Below are positions 11,269 through 23,262 of a stretch of 64,000 nt of DNA, piece by piece. Made by a program: the position numbers and the translations under genes. Each line of letters opens with the position of its first letter. Within the stretch, counting starts at the first letter, position 1. The DNA lies in NCBI GenBank assembly GCA_020536535.1, contig JAHLWZ010000596.1, forward strand, positions 1 to 64,000, given 5' to 3'. Source of the DNA: Pelomyxa schiedti. Lineage: Eukaryota; Evosea; Pelobiontida; Pelomyxidae. The notes beneath the pieces were generated by a model. That model was not told the DNA's origin, searched no databases, and was given only the letters and a program-made list of their open reading frames with translations.

Positions 11269-11626
11269 ACCTGGCCCCCTGTTCTTATTGTTTTGTGATC
11301 TATTTTTTTTTTTTTTTTTTTGTTGCAGGATGAATTGTTAGTTGTAGGGTAGTGGGACCACGGTGGTGTGCTAGCGAGTTTTGTACAACAAAATCCGACA
11401 AAGACACACCCAACTGCAACATGTTCCTGCGGATGCAGCAATATTGGGGAAGATCTCGTATCCCCGTGTTTTCTGACGCAGTCCCCCGCGTCTGCGGCGG
11501 TGATCAGATGATCCCCAACATCTCGGGCGATAGAATCCCCGGTTGCAACCAAGCTTTTTATTGTGGTTGTGTTAGTTGTTTTTGCCAAAGGCACCGCACC
11601 GTACGGACGAACGAAAGTTGCTGCTA
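11269..11626. other. Upstream region between ankyrin-like gene and transposon
   Basis: Contains a T run (about 11304-11322) and a stretch at about 11464-11560 (GTTTTCTGACG, GATCCCCAACATC, GGCGATAG) that recurs in changed form at about 14120-14190. This looks like the 5' part of the dispersed duplication. No confident exon, although a minus-strand frame (11594-11136) is open. Confidence 0.4.
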
Positions 11627-11642
11627 GAGTAGCCCCTTAAAA
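11627..11642 (+). repeat. Left terminal inverted repeat of the transposon
   Basis: GAGTAGCCCCTTAAAA directly after target TA. It pairs with the right end at 13615-13630. Confidence 0.85.
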
Positions 11643-11763
11643 CCCAAGTCGGAAAAATAAATGCAAGTCGGAATTTTCAACTCGAGACGGAAAACTAAAA
11701 CCCAAGTCGGAATTTTTAACCCAAGCTGGTATCAACAGATTTCTGTTAAAATTGACAAAATCG

Positions 11764-13464
11764 ATGGGCCGCAAGACGAAGTACACCGACGAGCAAGTAA
11801 GGGCTTTGGTTGTGCCTCCAGAGTTTCATATTGACGACACTCCTGCTGGCCTTGCTTTAGCACTTCATCTTGTTGTTAAATCATATTCATTTTTTTTAAA
11901 TACTTATTATTACTGTGAAATAGTTTGACAGTGGAATCTCCTTTGCACAAGCAGGTTGTATTCATGGTGTAGATAAAGCCGTTGTACACAGGGGTTTTTT
12001 TGCTCATCGGGATGGTCGTCCTTTGCGTCAAAAGGCTCACCCACCCTTGTTGACTCCCCTGCAGAAAGACAAATTGATGACTTGGATGCATGAAAAAGTA
12101 ACTGCAAATGAGTATCCTACGCAAGTTGAAATTCGAGATCAGGTACTTTATGTTGTTTACAACACTGAATAGTCAAATTCTAGGCTAAACACATCATTGT
12201 AACAAACGACCCAGAGAAAGTACCAACATCTGTACCTGAATGCTCTGAGACATGGTGGAGGTCATTCTCCAAGAAACATGCATTAGCTTATCATGCAACC
12301 ACGAGTATATGGCATTTGCTGGGCAAGGCACAGGATGGATAACAACAGAGAGATTTTGAGTCAATGGGTCAAAACTGTTTTTTACCCATTTCTACAGAAG
12401 CAACGAGAAATATTACCCCCAGACCAACATCAAGCTCTGTTGATCCTAGATGGTCACTCATCACGCAATTCCCCAGATTTATTACAGTGGCTTTTGGAAG
12501 AGGCTCACTGCTGTGTATTGATCTTACCAGCACATAGTTCTCACATTACACAACCCTTAGATTTGCGTGTTAATAAAGAATTTAAAACTCAGTTGAAAAA
12601 ACAGAAGAGGTTTCTCTTATTCAATCATTAATAATGCAACTTAGGTGGACTGCTGTGGATAGAAGTATTACTTGTCTAACCATCAAGCAAAAGACTCTTC
12701 TATTACGGGCCTGTTTTGCCTTGAAAGCGACATTATTACAAGATGTCATTCAAGATGGCTGGAGGAGGTCTGGATTGTTTCCTCTCAACAGAGATGCTTG
12801 GAAACAGAAACCACAAGGGGTTCAAGAAGCAACTTGCTCTTCAACTTCAACTTCAACTGCAATCACAGTTCCCCAAAAGACCCCAAAAATCAGAATCAGC
12901 AATGCTGTAATCACCCCAGAATTAATTACCCAATTGAGAGCTCAACAAAAAGCCCAGCTGAAAAAAAAAGCAAAAAATAACACAAATCCACCCATAGAAC
13001 CTCATCCTGTCGTTTTCACCCCCTCTGTGCCATTGCCTCCTACTTTGCCTCAACCTGTTTTATCCCATGATTTACCTCACCCTGCATTGTCTCTCATTCC
13101 TTTGACACAGCCAGCTTTAGCCAACTGTGTCTTACCCAATCCTGTCTTCCCACACCCAGTGTCACCAAACCCTGTACCTCAGTCTGTTGTGCCTCCACCA
13201 ACATTGTTGAACCCTCTATTGCCTGTATCCAGTTCTTCCTTTCACAACTTGATGTTGTCCCATTCTGGTTTTGCTAATCACCTTGGATTCCCTTCTCATT
13301 CCTCAGCCTTTAATCTCACACCTTCAAACCTTTCCAACTTCTCTCCCACAGTGTCTCCACAGTCTGTTCACTCCACCCAACCCAACAACAACCTTAACAC
13401 ACATACACCTGCATTTTTAATGCAATTTCGCACACCACAGACCATTGCAAGCCAACACACCTGA
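11764..13464 (+). pseudogene. DDE_1-type transposase with internal deletion and frameshifts
   Basis: Starts MGRKTKYTDEQVRAL. Two introns follow, giving DNA-binding helices (FAQAGCIHGVDKAVVHRG, WMHEKVTANEYPTQVEIRD, ETWWRSFSKKHAL). The frame then runs into WHLLGKAQDG and, after a one-base shift near 12335, into ILSQWVKTVFYPFLQKQ, LLILDGHSSRNSP (second catalytic Asp) and SSHITQPLDLRVNKEFK (third Asp). The block with the first catalytic Asp, usually between the CENP-B-like half and the QW block, is missing. A further stop/shift near 12625 precedes the C-terminal half (QDVIQDGWRRSGLFPLNRDA), which ends in a long Pro/Ser-rich tail. With the catalytic triad incomplete, this copy should not be able to move itself. 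Confidence 0.8.
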
Positions 13465-13614
13465 AAAAAAGACCGACAGCCATCAAATTACCAGAACCCG
13501 ACGGTACCGACTTGGTTTTAAAATTCTGACTTGGTTTTAAAATTCTGACTCGCTTTTTTTTTTCCGACTCGGGTTTTAGTTTTGTGTCTCGGTTTTTTGC
13601 TTTTGTGTCTCGGT

Positions 13615-13630
13615 TTTTAAGGGGCTACTC
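13615..13630 (-). repeat. Right terminal inverted repeat of the transposon
   Basis: TTTTAAGGGGCTACTC directly before target TA. It is the exact complement of the left end. Confidence 0.85.
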
Positions 13631-13632
13631 TA

Positions 13633-14281
13633 ATTACACCCAAATTTTACCCTAACCTCTCTTCTCCCGTTTCTGACGCGACGCCCTGCATCATGGCGTG
13701 GCTCGAGTCGCACCGCGGCAAAAAATAGGCACTAGTTGCCGGCAACACCGATGGTCGTGCTGGCTTAAGAAAGCTGAAGACAAAAATTTTCCCGATACCT
13801 TGAATTCGCAAACTCTTCGATTTTTTATGTTTATTTTCTTTCCGGTTTGTCCCACAATTCATCTGAAGGGGAAATCTTATTTCTCTTTTTCCCAGTGTGA
13901 TTCCGGACCACCAGGGAAAAGAGGAGATTGGAGAAGGGAGAGGGAGGACGGGTGGGTCGAGGAGGAATTCTCCCTGCCTGCACCTTCAGTACCGCTCCAT
14001 TGCCGCATCACCTTCCCTAAGACCTACAACCACAATCAATCTCCAAACACACCCACTTTTTACTTCTGTGTCCCTGCATAGTACTCCCGCAATTATTGGC
14101 TTATATCTCTTGTACGTGTGTTCTGACGTAATTGTATGTGGTGGTAAGATCCCCAACATCCTGTGCGATAGCAGTCCCTGCCACTACGCTTTTTAGTTTC
14201 CCTACAGAACCATGGATCTTTAAATTAACAGTTTGTCCCACAATTCATCTGGGGGCAAATGGAATGGGAGTATTTGTGGGT
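13633..14281. other. Intergenic DNA with pieces of the dispersed duplication
   Basis: No convincing gene. About 13940-14015 repeats the GGACGGGTGGGT/GAGGAGGAATTCTCCCTGC sequence of 7935-8010. The string TTTGTCCCACAATTCATCTG occurs at about 13846 and again at about 14232, a short local direct repeat. About 14120-14190 resembles 11464-11560. Confidence 0.45.
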
Positions 14282-14317
14282 GGGGGTATACCCCTTTTCT
14301 ACTGGAAGCTTTTATAG

Positions 14318-14948
14318 TCAGGAACCCAGAGGATCCTTCTTTTGGTTGGTGGTGTTTGTCCTGGGCACCTTGGGATGGGGACCTGTTGGTGCAGCAGCGT
14401 CCGTGTCATTGTGACTGTCAGTCTCTTCAGCCAGTGTTCCCTCGGTATGGAGTGGCGAGGGGGGAAGCGCTCCAATGCCTCGCGTGTGGTTCCAGGCACA
14501 TCTCCAAGGAAAATCATCCAGCTCAGCATGAAAGCGGCGCTTATGCACTGCTGGCAGTCGGCGTCTGTGCTAATCCCAAGCCTGAAGTGGTGGCTGGCCT
14601 GTGTGAAATCACGTGGAGTTTTGCTGTGCTAACCAGACCTTCCAGGAAGTCCACCATCCATTGCTGTGCAGGCAGTGAGTGCCGCTTAGCGTTCTTCAGC
14701 ACTGCTAGAGTTCTAACAGCAACCTCCAAAGGCCACAGGGGTTCCAGGAGCCTTGGCTCCGTCATTCCCAAAAACAACCACAGCATTTGTCCAAGCGCCG
14801 CCGGCCCACCACCGCTGTTATCGGAATCAGTATCAGTTGCATTCATAGCGCTTGCACTACTCGGAGTACAACGGATCCCGCCTGTATCACGACGCGGTTG
14901 CTGTTTCTTTTGTACCATAATGTTGAGAACAGACCGCTGGAGTTGCAT
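14318..14948 (-). pseudogene. Truncated, rearranged paralogue of the ankyrin-like gene
   Basis: The 3' end encodes EGTLAEETDSHNDTDAAAPT and ends KKDPLGS, nearly identical to the C-terminus of the gene at 8091-11268, and the DNA match continues past the stop. In this copy about 210 bp corresponding to 8222-8432 are missing, and the preceding sequence is unrelated. Upstream, an open frame (14948-14541, MQLQRSVLNIMVQKKQ...) must shift frame near 14541-14548 to reach the shared tail. This could be a pseudogene or a recombined gene with an unseen intron. Confidence 0.5.
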
Positions 14949-15312
14949 GTGCTGGGGAAGCTTCCCGGTCCCTGATACTGATGACGACGCCGCGGTGGTT
15001 GGTTCTCCCTTTGTTGCACCGTGGTTGCTTGTGTCGTTCGCGGTGTTCCCAGTGGCACTTTGGGGTTGGCAGAGAAGCTAGAAAGAGGCGCAATGCCAAG
15101 GCGTAGGCCCGGTAGTAGTAGCCGCCGCCAAGAGCAATCACACTCCTCCTCGTCTGTTGCGTCCCCTACACGTGGTGGTTGTGGTCTTGTAGGTTTCCGA
15201 GTTGCGCCTGCGTACCTTCGGCTGATCGAGACATGTCAAAAACAAGCGGGTACAAGGAAAAATTGCCACCATTTGATGATTGGATGCTTTTGTGACTACG
15301 GCAAAAAATCTT
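14949..15312. other. Spacer with no confident gene
   Basis: Open frames on both strands are short and overlapping. The minus-strand frame at 15141-14887 could be an upstream exon of the truncated ankyrin paralogue, but nothing recognisable is encoded. Confidence 0.3.
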
Positions 15313-18300
15313 CTATAGGCCAACAAACAAGGCACAGAGGAACAACACCAGCAGACACAAGAAAGTTCCTCCGCAGGAGGAAGCCCCAGACACAGAGACT
15401 GTGCTGTCATCAATTGAGGAACCTTCCGCTGTTGGGCAGTTGAACTCGGCTGGCCAAGACGCGACATTGTCACAGTCCCATGGGCACACTTCTGGCGTCT
15501 CCCACGACTCACTGCAGGTTCCATCACCACAGATATCAGCAAGCCCAAATATGAGCTGGAATGAGGCCACTGCTGAAACCCCGTTGTTGCATGTGCTGGC
15601 CCATCCTTTGCCGTTCCCGCTGCCTCCGGAGTGTGTCCATATCTGTGTTGGTTTGGTTCGTGTTGGTTTGCTTCTTGCTTTTTTTGTGGGTTTATGTTTG
15701 AGTGGTGTGCCTGTTGTTTGATGCGTTGTTGAGTTGTTTAAATAGGAGTACTACACACCCGCTGTAGGGATTCTTCAGACACTAGTTCGGGATCAAGGTA
15801 GGATGCGTAGGTGAGGGCATCTATCATTTGATAGCTGCTACCGGGATCAGAGGTTTTATCTATTTGCGAAAGGTATTGGGGGCACTGGGTGTAGGCAAAG
15901 CTGTTCGTAGTAGAGTTGTACATCTCGTTCCACAGCCAACTGGTCATATCATAAGTTCTAGCAAAGAGAAAACTGTCTTACAAGGCGCCTTTTGTTATAC
16001 AAGATTGCGCTATGCTGTCATCTCTCACGTAATCATAGAGATGTAGGCCATGAAGAAGGACACCGACCATGAAACTCTTTCCTCCCCAGTACGTGAAGTC
16101 AACCTCACCTTCCGCACCAGTGAGAGGGAGAAAATGAGAAGATTTCCATTACATTCAGAGGAAGACTGCCAATATGGCCAGTAGCCTCTTTGAGGATCCT
16201 AGAGAGACATTGGAACAATCCAAATAAAGTATAAGCAGTACCTGTCTCCACGAAACAGCATCACGGATGATATCAGCAGCAGTCAGATACTTACTATCAT
16301 GTGTCATAAGATAAACAGACATCAGGGAAGTTAAAGGCCAGCCAGCTGCCCTCTCTGCTGATGTCCACCAAGAATATCCTTGTCGACATGAATCTATTTT
16401 TTGTGACTTAGAAAGACGGATAGCGAACTTCGTCATACAAGCAAGATGATCGGCAATTTTGATTCCATCCTCAAGGAATCTTGGCTCTCCCAATAGCATG
16501 CCAAGTGTTGTGAGTCCCTAAAAGAGTTCATCAAGGTGTTGTGAGGTGAATATTCCATCAACCTGTGCCCACACATGGCCATAGTCTTTGGATCCAAGAA
16601 GGAATACTTCACCAGAGTCATAGTCTAATGGGATTGTAAAATCATAGCCACCTGTATGCCCAAAACTATGTTCCCAGGGGAAATCGAGAATAGGCACTCC
16701 TGCCGACAGAAGAGAAGGACTTGTGTACCTTGGTAGATTTATTAGAATACGTCTCCAAAAGGATTGTTACTCTGTTCCGTAATGGATTACGTCTATATCG
16801 GAGGAGTGCCACGCACACTGTGCGGCAAGGTGAGCAAAGTCAATGTCGCCAGACCGAACAAACTGAGCAGTGGTGACCCAGGTCAGGTCATACTCTAAAT
16901 TTCCCCAATTGTAAATTCTCTCACCATACCTGCATGGATAAGCGTGATAACGGGGTTACTCTTACCAGTCCCCAGTGTTCATAAAGCTAAACTGGTCAAG
17001 TTGCTCCTGCTCAGATAAATAAAGTCCTATTCTAAAGAATCCCAATGAAAATCACAATGAAAAAAGAAAACCACTTACGATGTAGACATGTAAGAATCAA
17101 ATTTGCTCACTTTTTCTGCATCTTGAAGAAATCCAACTGGACCTATATTTGAAAACGTGTCCTTGGGCGAGGCGGCCATAACAAGAAAATTGTTAAAAAG
17201 CGAGCCCTTGGCCTCCAGCATGTCCAGTGTCGAAGTAGTTGTGCCATAAAAAGGATCGAAGTCGAGCATGAATTCTGTAGTAATTCTCACACCCTGTCGC
17301 ACTCTATAAGTGCCACTATCAGCCCAAAAATATTGCCTGTGGTACACCACATCATCTTCCAGATAATCTGATGGATCCAGCGTAGGAAGAATTCCTGAGG
17401 TAAAAAAAAGGGTTAGATTATTGTGTGATTGGGCAAAAACTACCCAGGTGAAGGCCAGAAGTAGTCACACCCAACGATTTTGGGTGCAATTGCCACCACC
17501 CACGAAGCATAAAAATGAAGGAGGAAAAGCCATCGTCTAATGGGCTGACGAGGAAATTTCCTTCGTGGCGTATAGCAGAAAGAGTGAGAGTGGCATCATT
17601 GGTGCCCACCTCGTCCTCAATGGTATGGTGGCAAAAAATGGAAAGACTGTCCGTGTATCGAAGAATAGGCGACTGGGATATTGTGTTGCTGTTGTAGAGT
17701 GCAATAATGTCATCGGCACTCAGAGCTTTGGGGTACACACTGAATTCAAGAATCCTCTAGAAGCATTCGTTGGTGGAAAGAATTTTTGAAGAGCCTCACT
17801 CCATGTAGAGTATAACCAAGATCTGAGTCAAACCCGATATAAGGAGAACTTGAACCCTTGTCTAGGGTACCAACAGCAAGATTTGCAAAGGAGTCAAGGG
17901 TTCCATTTATGTAAATCGCAGCATAGCCAGTGTTGTTGTCATAGGAGAAAGCTATATGATAAATTGTATTTGGATACAGTCTCTTATGCCCCCAGACACC
18001 TGTTGTAACACCATTCACCCGAAACTGTAAGCCTGCGTACCCAGAGGAAGATATGCTCGCTCTTGGATACAAACCGTGTCCAGAAAGTCTATAAAATAAG
18101 TTCTGGCTAGTATTTGTCCTACAGAAAAATTGAGAAAAAGCCAATGCCAGGTAGAGTTATACAGGTAGGCCATCTGAATGACTGCAGTGAACGAGTTTGT
18201 TATTATGACTGGCTGGGCTATTATTGCTTTTTGTTCTACACTTGGGTCTTGACAAGCTTCGAGGTAATATTTATCGTCACTCACATAGCTATATTGTTGG

Positions 18301-21300
18301 TAAATGTCCAAGGGAGCTGCTAGGGTGAAAGGAACTTGACTCAGGAGGTTTGACGTTACAGTTCCAGAATCAAGGTGCATGGGGAGTACTTGGAGGGTCT
18401 TAAATATTTGGCCTATATTATTGATACAGTACCCATTTCGAGATTTGAGAAGAAATTCATGTTGGTAGCTGCAGTTCCATCCAAATAAACAGTTTCTCCC
18501 ACTTCACTTATCAGTAAAGACACTTCAAACTTCAGAAATCTGGACCCTGCGTACATAAAAATACGCCCTTCAAAACGCTGGAATTGACTGTTTCCATTTG
18601 TGAAAGCACCTTCAATTTTTACCTTATAATCGAGTTAGAGAAAGCTTGAAAATTGCATTTCTATACCACAGTCCTCACTGGTCCAGCTTCTTCTGTGATG
18701 TATTTAACATCAGCTCCAGCAAAGAACGATGCCTTTTCCTCGTCATAGAGGAATAGGCCACCTGTATCACACCCATCAGATGTTATGTAGTACATGGTGG
18801 AGTCCGTTTGGCTCCTTATGCCGATTGTCTTCACACAGAACCTTTTTGTTAAACATTGAATTGGTTTGTGATTTCGATAGAAGTGCAAGAATACTTGGAA
18901 GCGTCAAGCTCAATGAGCATTACATCACTGGATAATGTCACCAGAGTATCAGATGCAACAACAGACATTTCATTCGTGGGAGCTGAGCAAGATTCCCCCC
19001 ACCTTATCAATAGGTGAGAAAAAGAAGCTGCAAAGAAAAAATTACCGTAGAATATAGAATTTATTGCTGGGAATGGCCATTGTGGTGATGGTTACCCATT
19101 GAATTGACATGTCTGTCCACAGGGCTCCAATAGAGAACTACACAATTAGGGGGAAAAAAAACATTATTAGGGTACCTGGGAAGTAACAGAAGTCCCATTA
19201 CTTGCATACAACTGTAGCCCTTGGGTTGTGTACACCTTGTATAGCTTTAAAACAAGGCAATTAAGTCTACACCAACCTGTCCCTGAGGAAGGGGAATAGA
19301 TGCTGTGACTGGCCATTGCGGTACTACAGTAGATTGATTTCCAAACAAGTGCACAAGTACTTCTCCACTAGGAGATGTCTTCACTTGTCAGTAACATATG
19401 TTTTCACAGTATTACCTTTGGAATAGTGAACAAGTCCCATGAACTAACTAATTCTTTACAAGTACTTGTTCCTGAGCACTCTGTAACAGATGTCTGGGTA
19501 CATGTCTTTAATACAGCACATGACCGTGCGGTAACTGAATAGACACCAGGCCCAGCTAAATCAGATTCTCGAATGTAAAGAGAATGCAGCAATAAGCCAG
19601 CAGAACTTTTGAAAGTCTTTATAGAGCCTTTACCTCCTGGGCCGGTAAAGACCAACTGAAAATGAATTAATTGACCTCTCCCAGTGATTATTTAGAGAAG
19701 TGGCCCACCAACGAGTCTGCAAGCAAATTAGACTTCCAACTTATGGACAGACTCGTTCCCGTGGTATCTAAAACGTAAGACTTTTCCAAGAATTCAAGCT
19801 TCAAATCTGAAGTTGGGAATGAGTAGAAACTAAGCCAAACACCTGCAACCAGGTATGGAAATTATCGAGTTCAATGTGCAAATGCTTCCAATGTAGTATT
19901 TGCCATCTTCAGTGGTACTTCCTATCATCCCTCTCCAACGGAGTGTAATTGAGGATGTTGACACGGGTATTGGGTTGTGTAACACATAGAGGGAGTTGGA
20001 GGATGAAGTTGAATATTTCATGGAGTTTTGGCAGTATTGTGAGGCAACAAATGTAGCGTTGTTGTCTCCAATTAAAGTGACATTCGCTGTTTCACACCAT
20101 TCAGGTACTACATAGTGCAAAGAAAAGTCTTGAGGATAATTATTGTTGTTGATTCCTGCAATTTCAGATGGTGCCAGGTCTCTCTGCCATACAAATAGCT
20201 GTGTTACCTTGCCATTCAAGTATTCGTCAAGATCAAAGTCTCTTCCAATTAAAGGAAGTTGTGTTCCTTTATCTATAGATCCTCCTCCAAGAACATTCTC
20301 TGCCGCAAGATCCGAACCAGTGTATATCTACCGAAAGATTATAGGAACCATGGAAGAGAGTGGAATAACCTGAGCTATTCCAGAGATGTTTGAATAAACA
20401 AATGTGTATAAAGAATTTACTCCACCCACACAGTTCGAGCAAGAGACAGACTTAGTTATTCCATTGATTTTAAACTAATGGAGGAGTGGAATGATAAGCC
20501 AATTACTTTTATTTGAAAAGAATAACCTGTAGAGTCATTGACGATTCCGAAACGTAAACCCTTGGATACAACCAATTGCCACTCATACGATACAAAACGT
20601 TGGAATACGGTAGGAGTGTAGCCCAAACCTGTTTATTTGTTGAGGCTGGAAAACGAAAGGCTTACCGACACTGTGAATCTGTTACCTGTAATCAGTGGTT
20701 TGGAAAATTGAACATAAGTCTTATTGTATTTTGCTGGGCAGGTTCCAACGGGAGGTATTTGGCCCAACAACTCCCCATCAGCAAGGATGTCTACCACTGC
20801 CTGGGAAGGTGAACAAATAAACAAAAATCGAGCAATAGAAGTGTAGCGATATCAACCACACCGCTGTCTGTGAAGGAGAGTAAGCCCCGTTTATGTGCAC
20901 ACAAAGGTATTCCTTTGCAGTCAAGGGGGATCCAAGAGACAACACAGCCTGGCCGGTGTCCTGTGTGACCCTGAGACTCCCATCAGCTCTCATGTATCCC
21001 CCAGTCACTGAGACTCCATCCGTCACTGGGCTGGTGTCACCACCCCACTCATGTTTCTATCCCAAGTAAGAAATTATTATTGTTCCAAGTCAGTGACACT
21101 GAAATGTCAAAGAGTACAAAGGGAGGAAAAAAAACAGAAACTAAACTGTGTGCAAGGTGACGTTCTTCATGAGCTCGAAAGTGAAAGGCATCACGTCGAT
21201 GGCGCACGACGCCGGGGTCCCAGTGCAGTTGCAATATTGTTGTGCCCCGTCACTCCAGGAGCACTGCCATCCCATAATAATTACCAGTGTCAGAGCAGCG

Positions 21301-21344
21301 CACCCACTCCCTTGTCGTCGCGTTCTCGCTTTCCGCTCCCCCAT
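15313..21344 (-). CDS. Large membrane-anchored LamG / six-hairpin glycosidase-like surface protein
   Basis: Many-exon gene of about 6 kb. The chosen ATG (21344) gives a signal-like segment (GSGCAALTLVIIMGWQCSW); an in-frame ATG at 21401 is an alternative. Lectin/LamG-type beta-sandwich repeats are visible: NGKVTQLFVWQRDLAPSEI (about 20219-20160), VWGHKRLYPNTIYHIAFSYD with AIYINGTLDSFA (about 17990-17880) and YPKALSADDIIALYNSN (about 17735-17690). Next comes a helical region (about 17350-16155) with YFWADSGTYRVRQG, YNWGNLEYDLTWVT, VGHTGGYDF, YGHVWAQVDG, RQGYSWWTSAERAAGWPL and YLMTHDSKYLTAADI, which looks like a six-hairpin glycosidase or lyase fold. The end is a Cys module (ICGDGTCSESWETPEVCPWD) and a terminal transmembrane helix (GTFLCLLVLFLCALFVGL). 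Likely a surface protein that binds or cuts polysaccharide. Exon structure is approximate; a split into two genes is not excluded. Confidence 0.6.
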
Positions 21345-21444
21345 CCGTTTTTTTTCCCCTTCTTGGAATGCCGCGTTGACGATCACAAAAGTTGCAACCA
21401 AGCCAAAAAACGCAATCTATTGTTCTGCCTTTGATATTACAAGC

Positions 21445-23135
21445 TCACAGTAGAACACAACCATCAGCAGAGGACTTGGTTTTGGCAGGTTCCTCAGGGG
21501 TGTTGTTGAGAGTGAGTAGCCAGTCGAGCCTGGGATGTGCCTCGGTCATGTCTGGGGACCACTCCCTTACAAACGAACCACTCCAAAGTGTGGTTTTGTA
21601 AACGGTCCCGTTGTCATCCACTGTGACTGGGGTTGACACCCACCCCGGGGGCACATCGTTGGTGTCAATTACTGTAATTATGGGAGTCAGTGTTTTGGGT
21701 TTTGACTGGTAGATATACTTGGCCAATCATTTGTGAGGGTTTTCCCTGTCCAGATTTCTATGGAGGTATTATCTGCTTGCCAGAGGCCCTTGTCTGTGAA
21801 TACACAAAAGACTGTCACCCAGCCTGATAGATATACAGGGCCACTTCCTGTCTGAGGGAACAGGTAAAAAAAAAAAAATAGAAAAGATTTGGTGGGTTTT
21901 GAGAGGGGTAACAAACTGGAGTATAGTGACAGATTCTTTGCCAAAAAGGGATGTTGGGGTGTCCCTCTGATGCACTGATGAATTCGGTCAAAACTGGGTT
22001 GAGAAATGCTACCCATTTTTCCAAACCATATGTGGAAAGCTTCTGAGCTCTTTGTTTGAGTGCAATCCAGTCCTCCGGAGTACCCAGAAGTGTGACCTTA
22101 GGAATACCACACTCCAGGCACATCTATCGAAGGTGATTAGCGATTCATATTAAAGGAAAATTACCCTATACGAGAAGTATTTCTGCATGGCGGACATTAA
22201 CATAGCAGCACCAACTACCTAATGTTGCATCAAGACCCTACAAATCCAGTGGGAAAAATAACCTTATCTGTAAACGTAGTAGTGGTGAAGCCTGGGATTA
22301 TCCATTCTCTTACAGTTGGATCAACCAAATTTTTTTCAATCTCTACACTCATCATGTTACACAAGTTTTCATATGCAGCTGTATATAGTGTCCCTGAGCC
22401 AAAAACAACAAGTTCCTTGTTTGGGTGAGAAAAAGTCATCGATGTACAAAACATACTTTCTGGCCAGAATGGGACACAAAACTGGATCTAAGTCGCTCGG
22501 CATTTGCATTGAGATAGAAGGAAAACTGTGACACAATGGCCATCCATATGTCATCAGGACGAAGTACCTTATTAATAGGTTAAAGTGTTTTTTCCTGTTT
22601 TGTAGGCCTACCAAGTTGTGGTGATAGTTATAACATTCAACAATAGTATCCACAAGGCCATTAGAGCAAGGCGTAAGCCGGTTGGCAGAGAATAACTCTT
22701 CGATATCCGGGTTGGCTATACTACCCCTCACTATACTGGGTTGAACCTATATAACAATTACATTTTACTATGGAGATATTTACTATGAAGAAATGACAAA
22801 AAAGAAAATGAAAGTAAGAAGGGGTGTCCATTTGCAAGAGATCCCTCCCATAATACGTATGCACGTACATCATTCGGGCCGTAGCTCTCGCGAGGAGCGA
22901 GCTTCTGGGCCGTGGTGCCAGTCTCCCTGGAACCCCAGTCGTTGATATATTTTTTCGGCACGTTCTCAGGTGTCACCACAAACGAAAACCCGCCACTCGT
23001 CGATGCCGATGTAGTTGTCGGTGCTGCAGTTGCAGTGACTGATGTCGTGGATGCGCAACTGTTGTCAGTTGCTGCCACCTTTGACGATGTTTCGGTAACG
23101 ACCTGGCCTAGTGTGCCTTCAGTTGTTGTCGCCAT
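21445..23135 (-). CDS. DUF4419-domain protein with C-terminal CaaX-like motif
   Basis: The start at 23135 gives MATTTEGTLGQVV and a Ser/Thr-rich lead. DUF4419 signatures then appear across exons: GLVDTIVECYNYHHNL (about 22655), LRPDDIWMAIVSQFSFYLNA (about 22552-22490), FGSGTLYTAAYENLCNMMSV, WIIPGFTTTTFTDK (about 22300), CGIPKVTLLGTPEDWIALK (about 22110-22055), VAFLNPVLTEFISASEGHP, IPFWQRI, GPVYLSGWVTVF and DTNDVPPGWVSTPVTVDDNG. The family is known from fungi, amoebae and bacteria, without an agreed biochemical function. The last four residues are CVLL after a Ser/Asp/Gly stretch. This fits a geranylgeranylation (CaaX, terminal Leu) signal and suggests membrane association (inference). Confidence 0.8.
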
Positions 23136-23262
23136 TGTAGGTTTTTTTTTTGTATGAAAAAACGTGCAACGGAAGAAGACCGTTGTTTATGTACCTCGTG
23201 TGAGAAAATTTTTCTTTTTGTTGGCTGTGGCATCGTTGCCAACCATACAAGGAAATTCAAGT

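Larger units (their letters stand above)
11627..13630 (+). mobile_element. Tc1/mariner-superfamily (pogo/DDE_1-like) DNA transposon, decayed
   Basis: The ends are inverted repeats: GAGTAGCCCCTTAAAA at 11627 and its complement TTTTAAGGGGCTACTC ending at 13630. TA lies on both sides (11625-11626 and 13631-13632), the target duplication typical of the Tc1/mariner superfamily. Inside each end, sub-terminal short direct repeats of the form AAGTCGGAA / ACTTGGTTTTAAAATTC recur. Length 2004 bp. It carries one broken transposase. It lies between the two parts of a dispersed duplication of the ankyrin-like gene. Confidence 0.88.
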
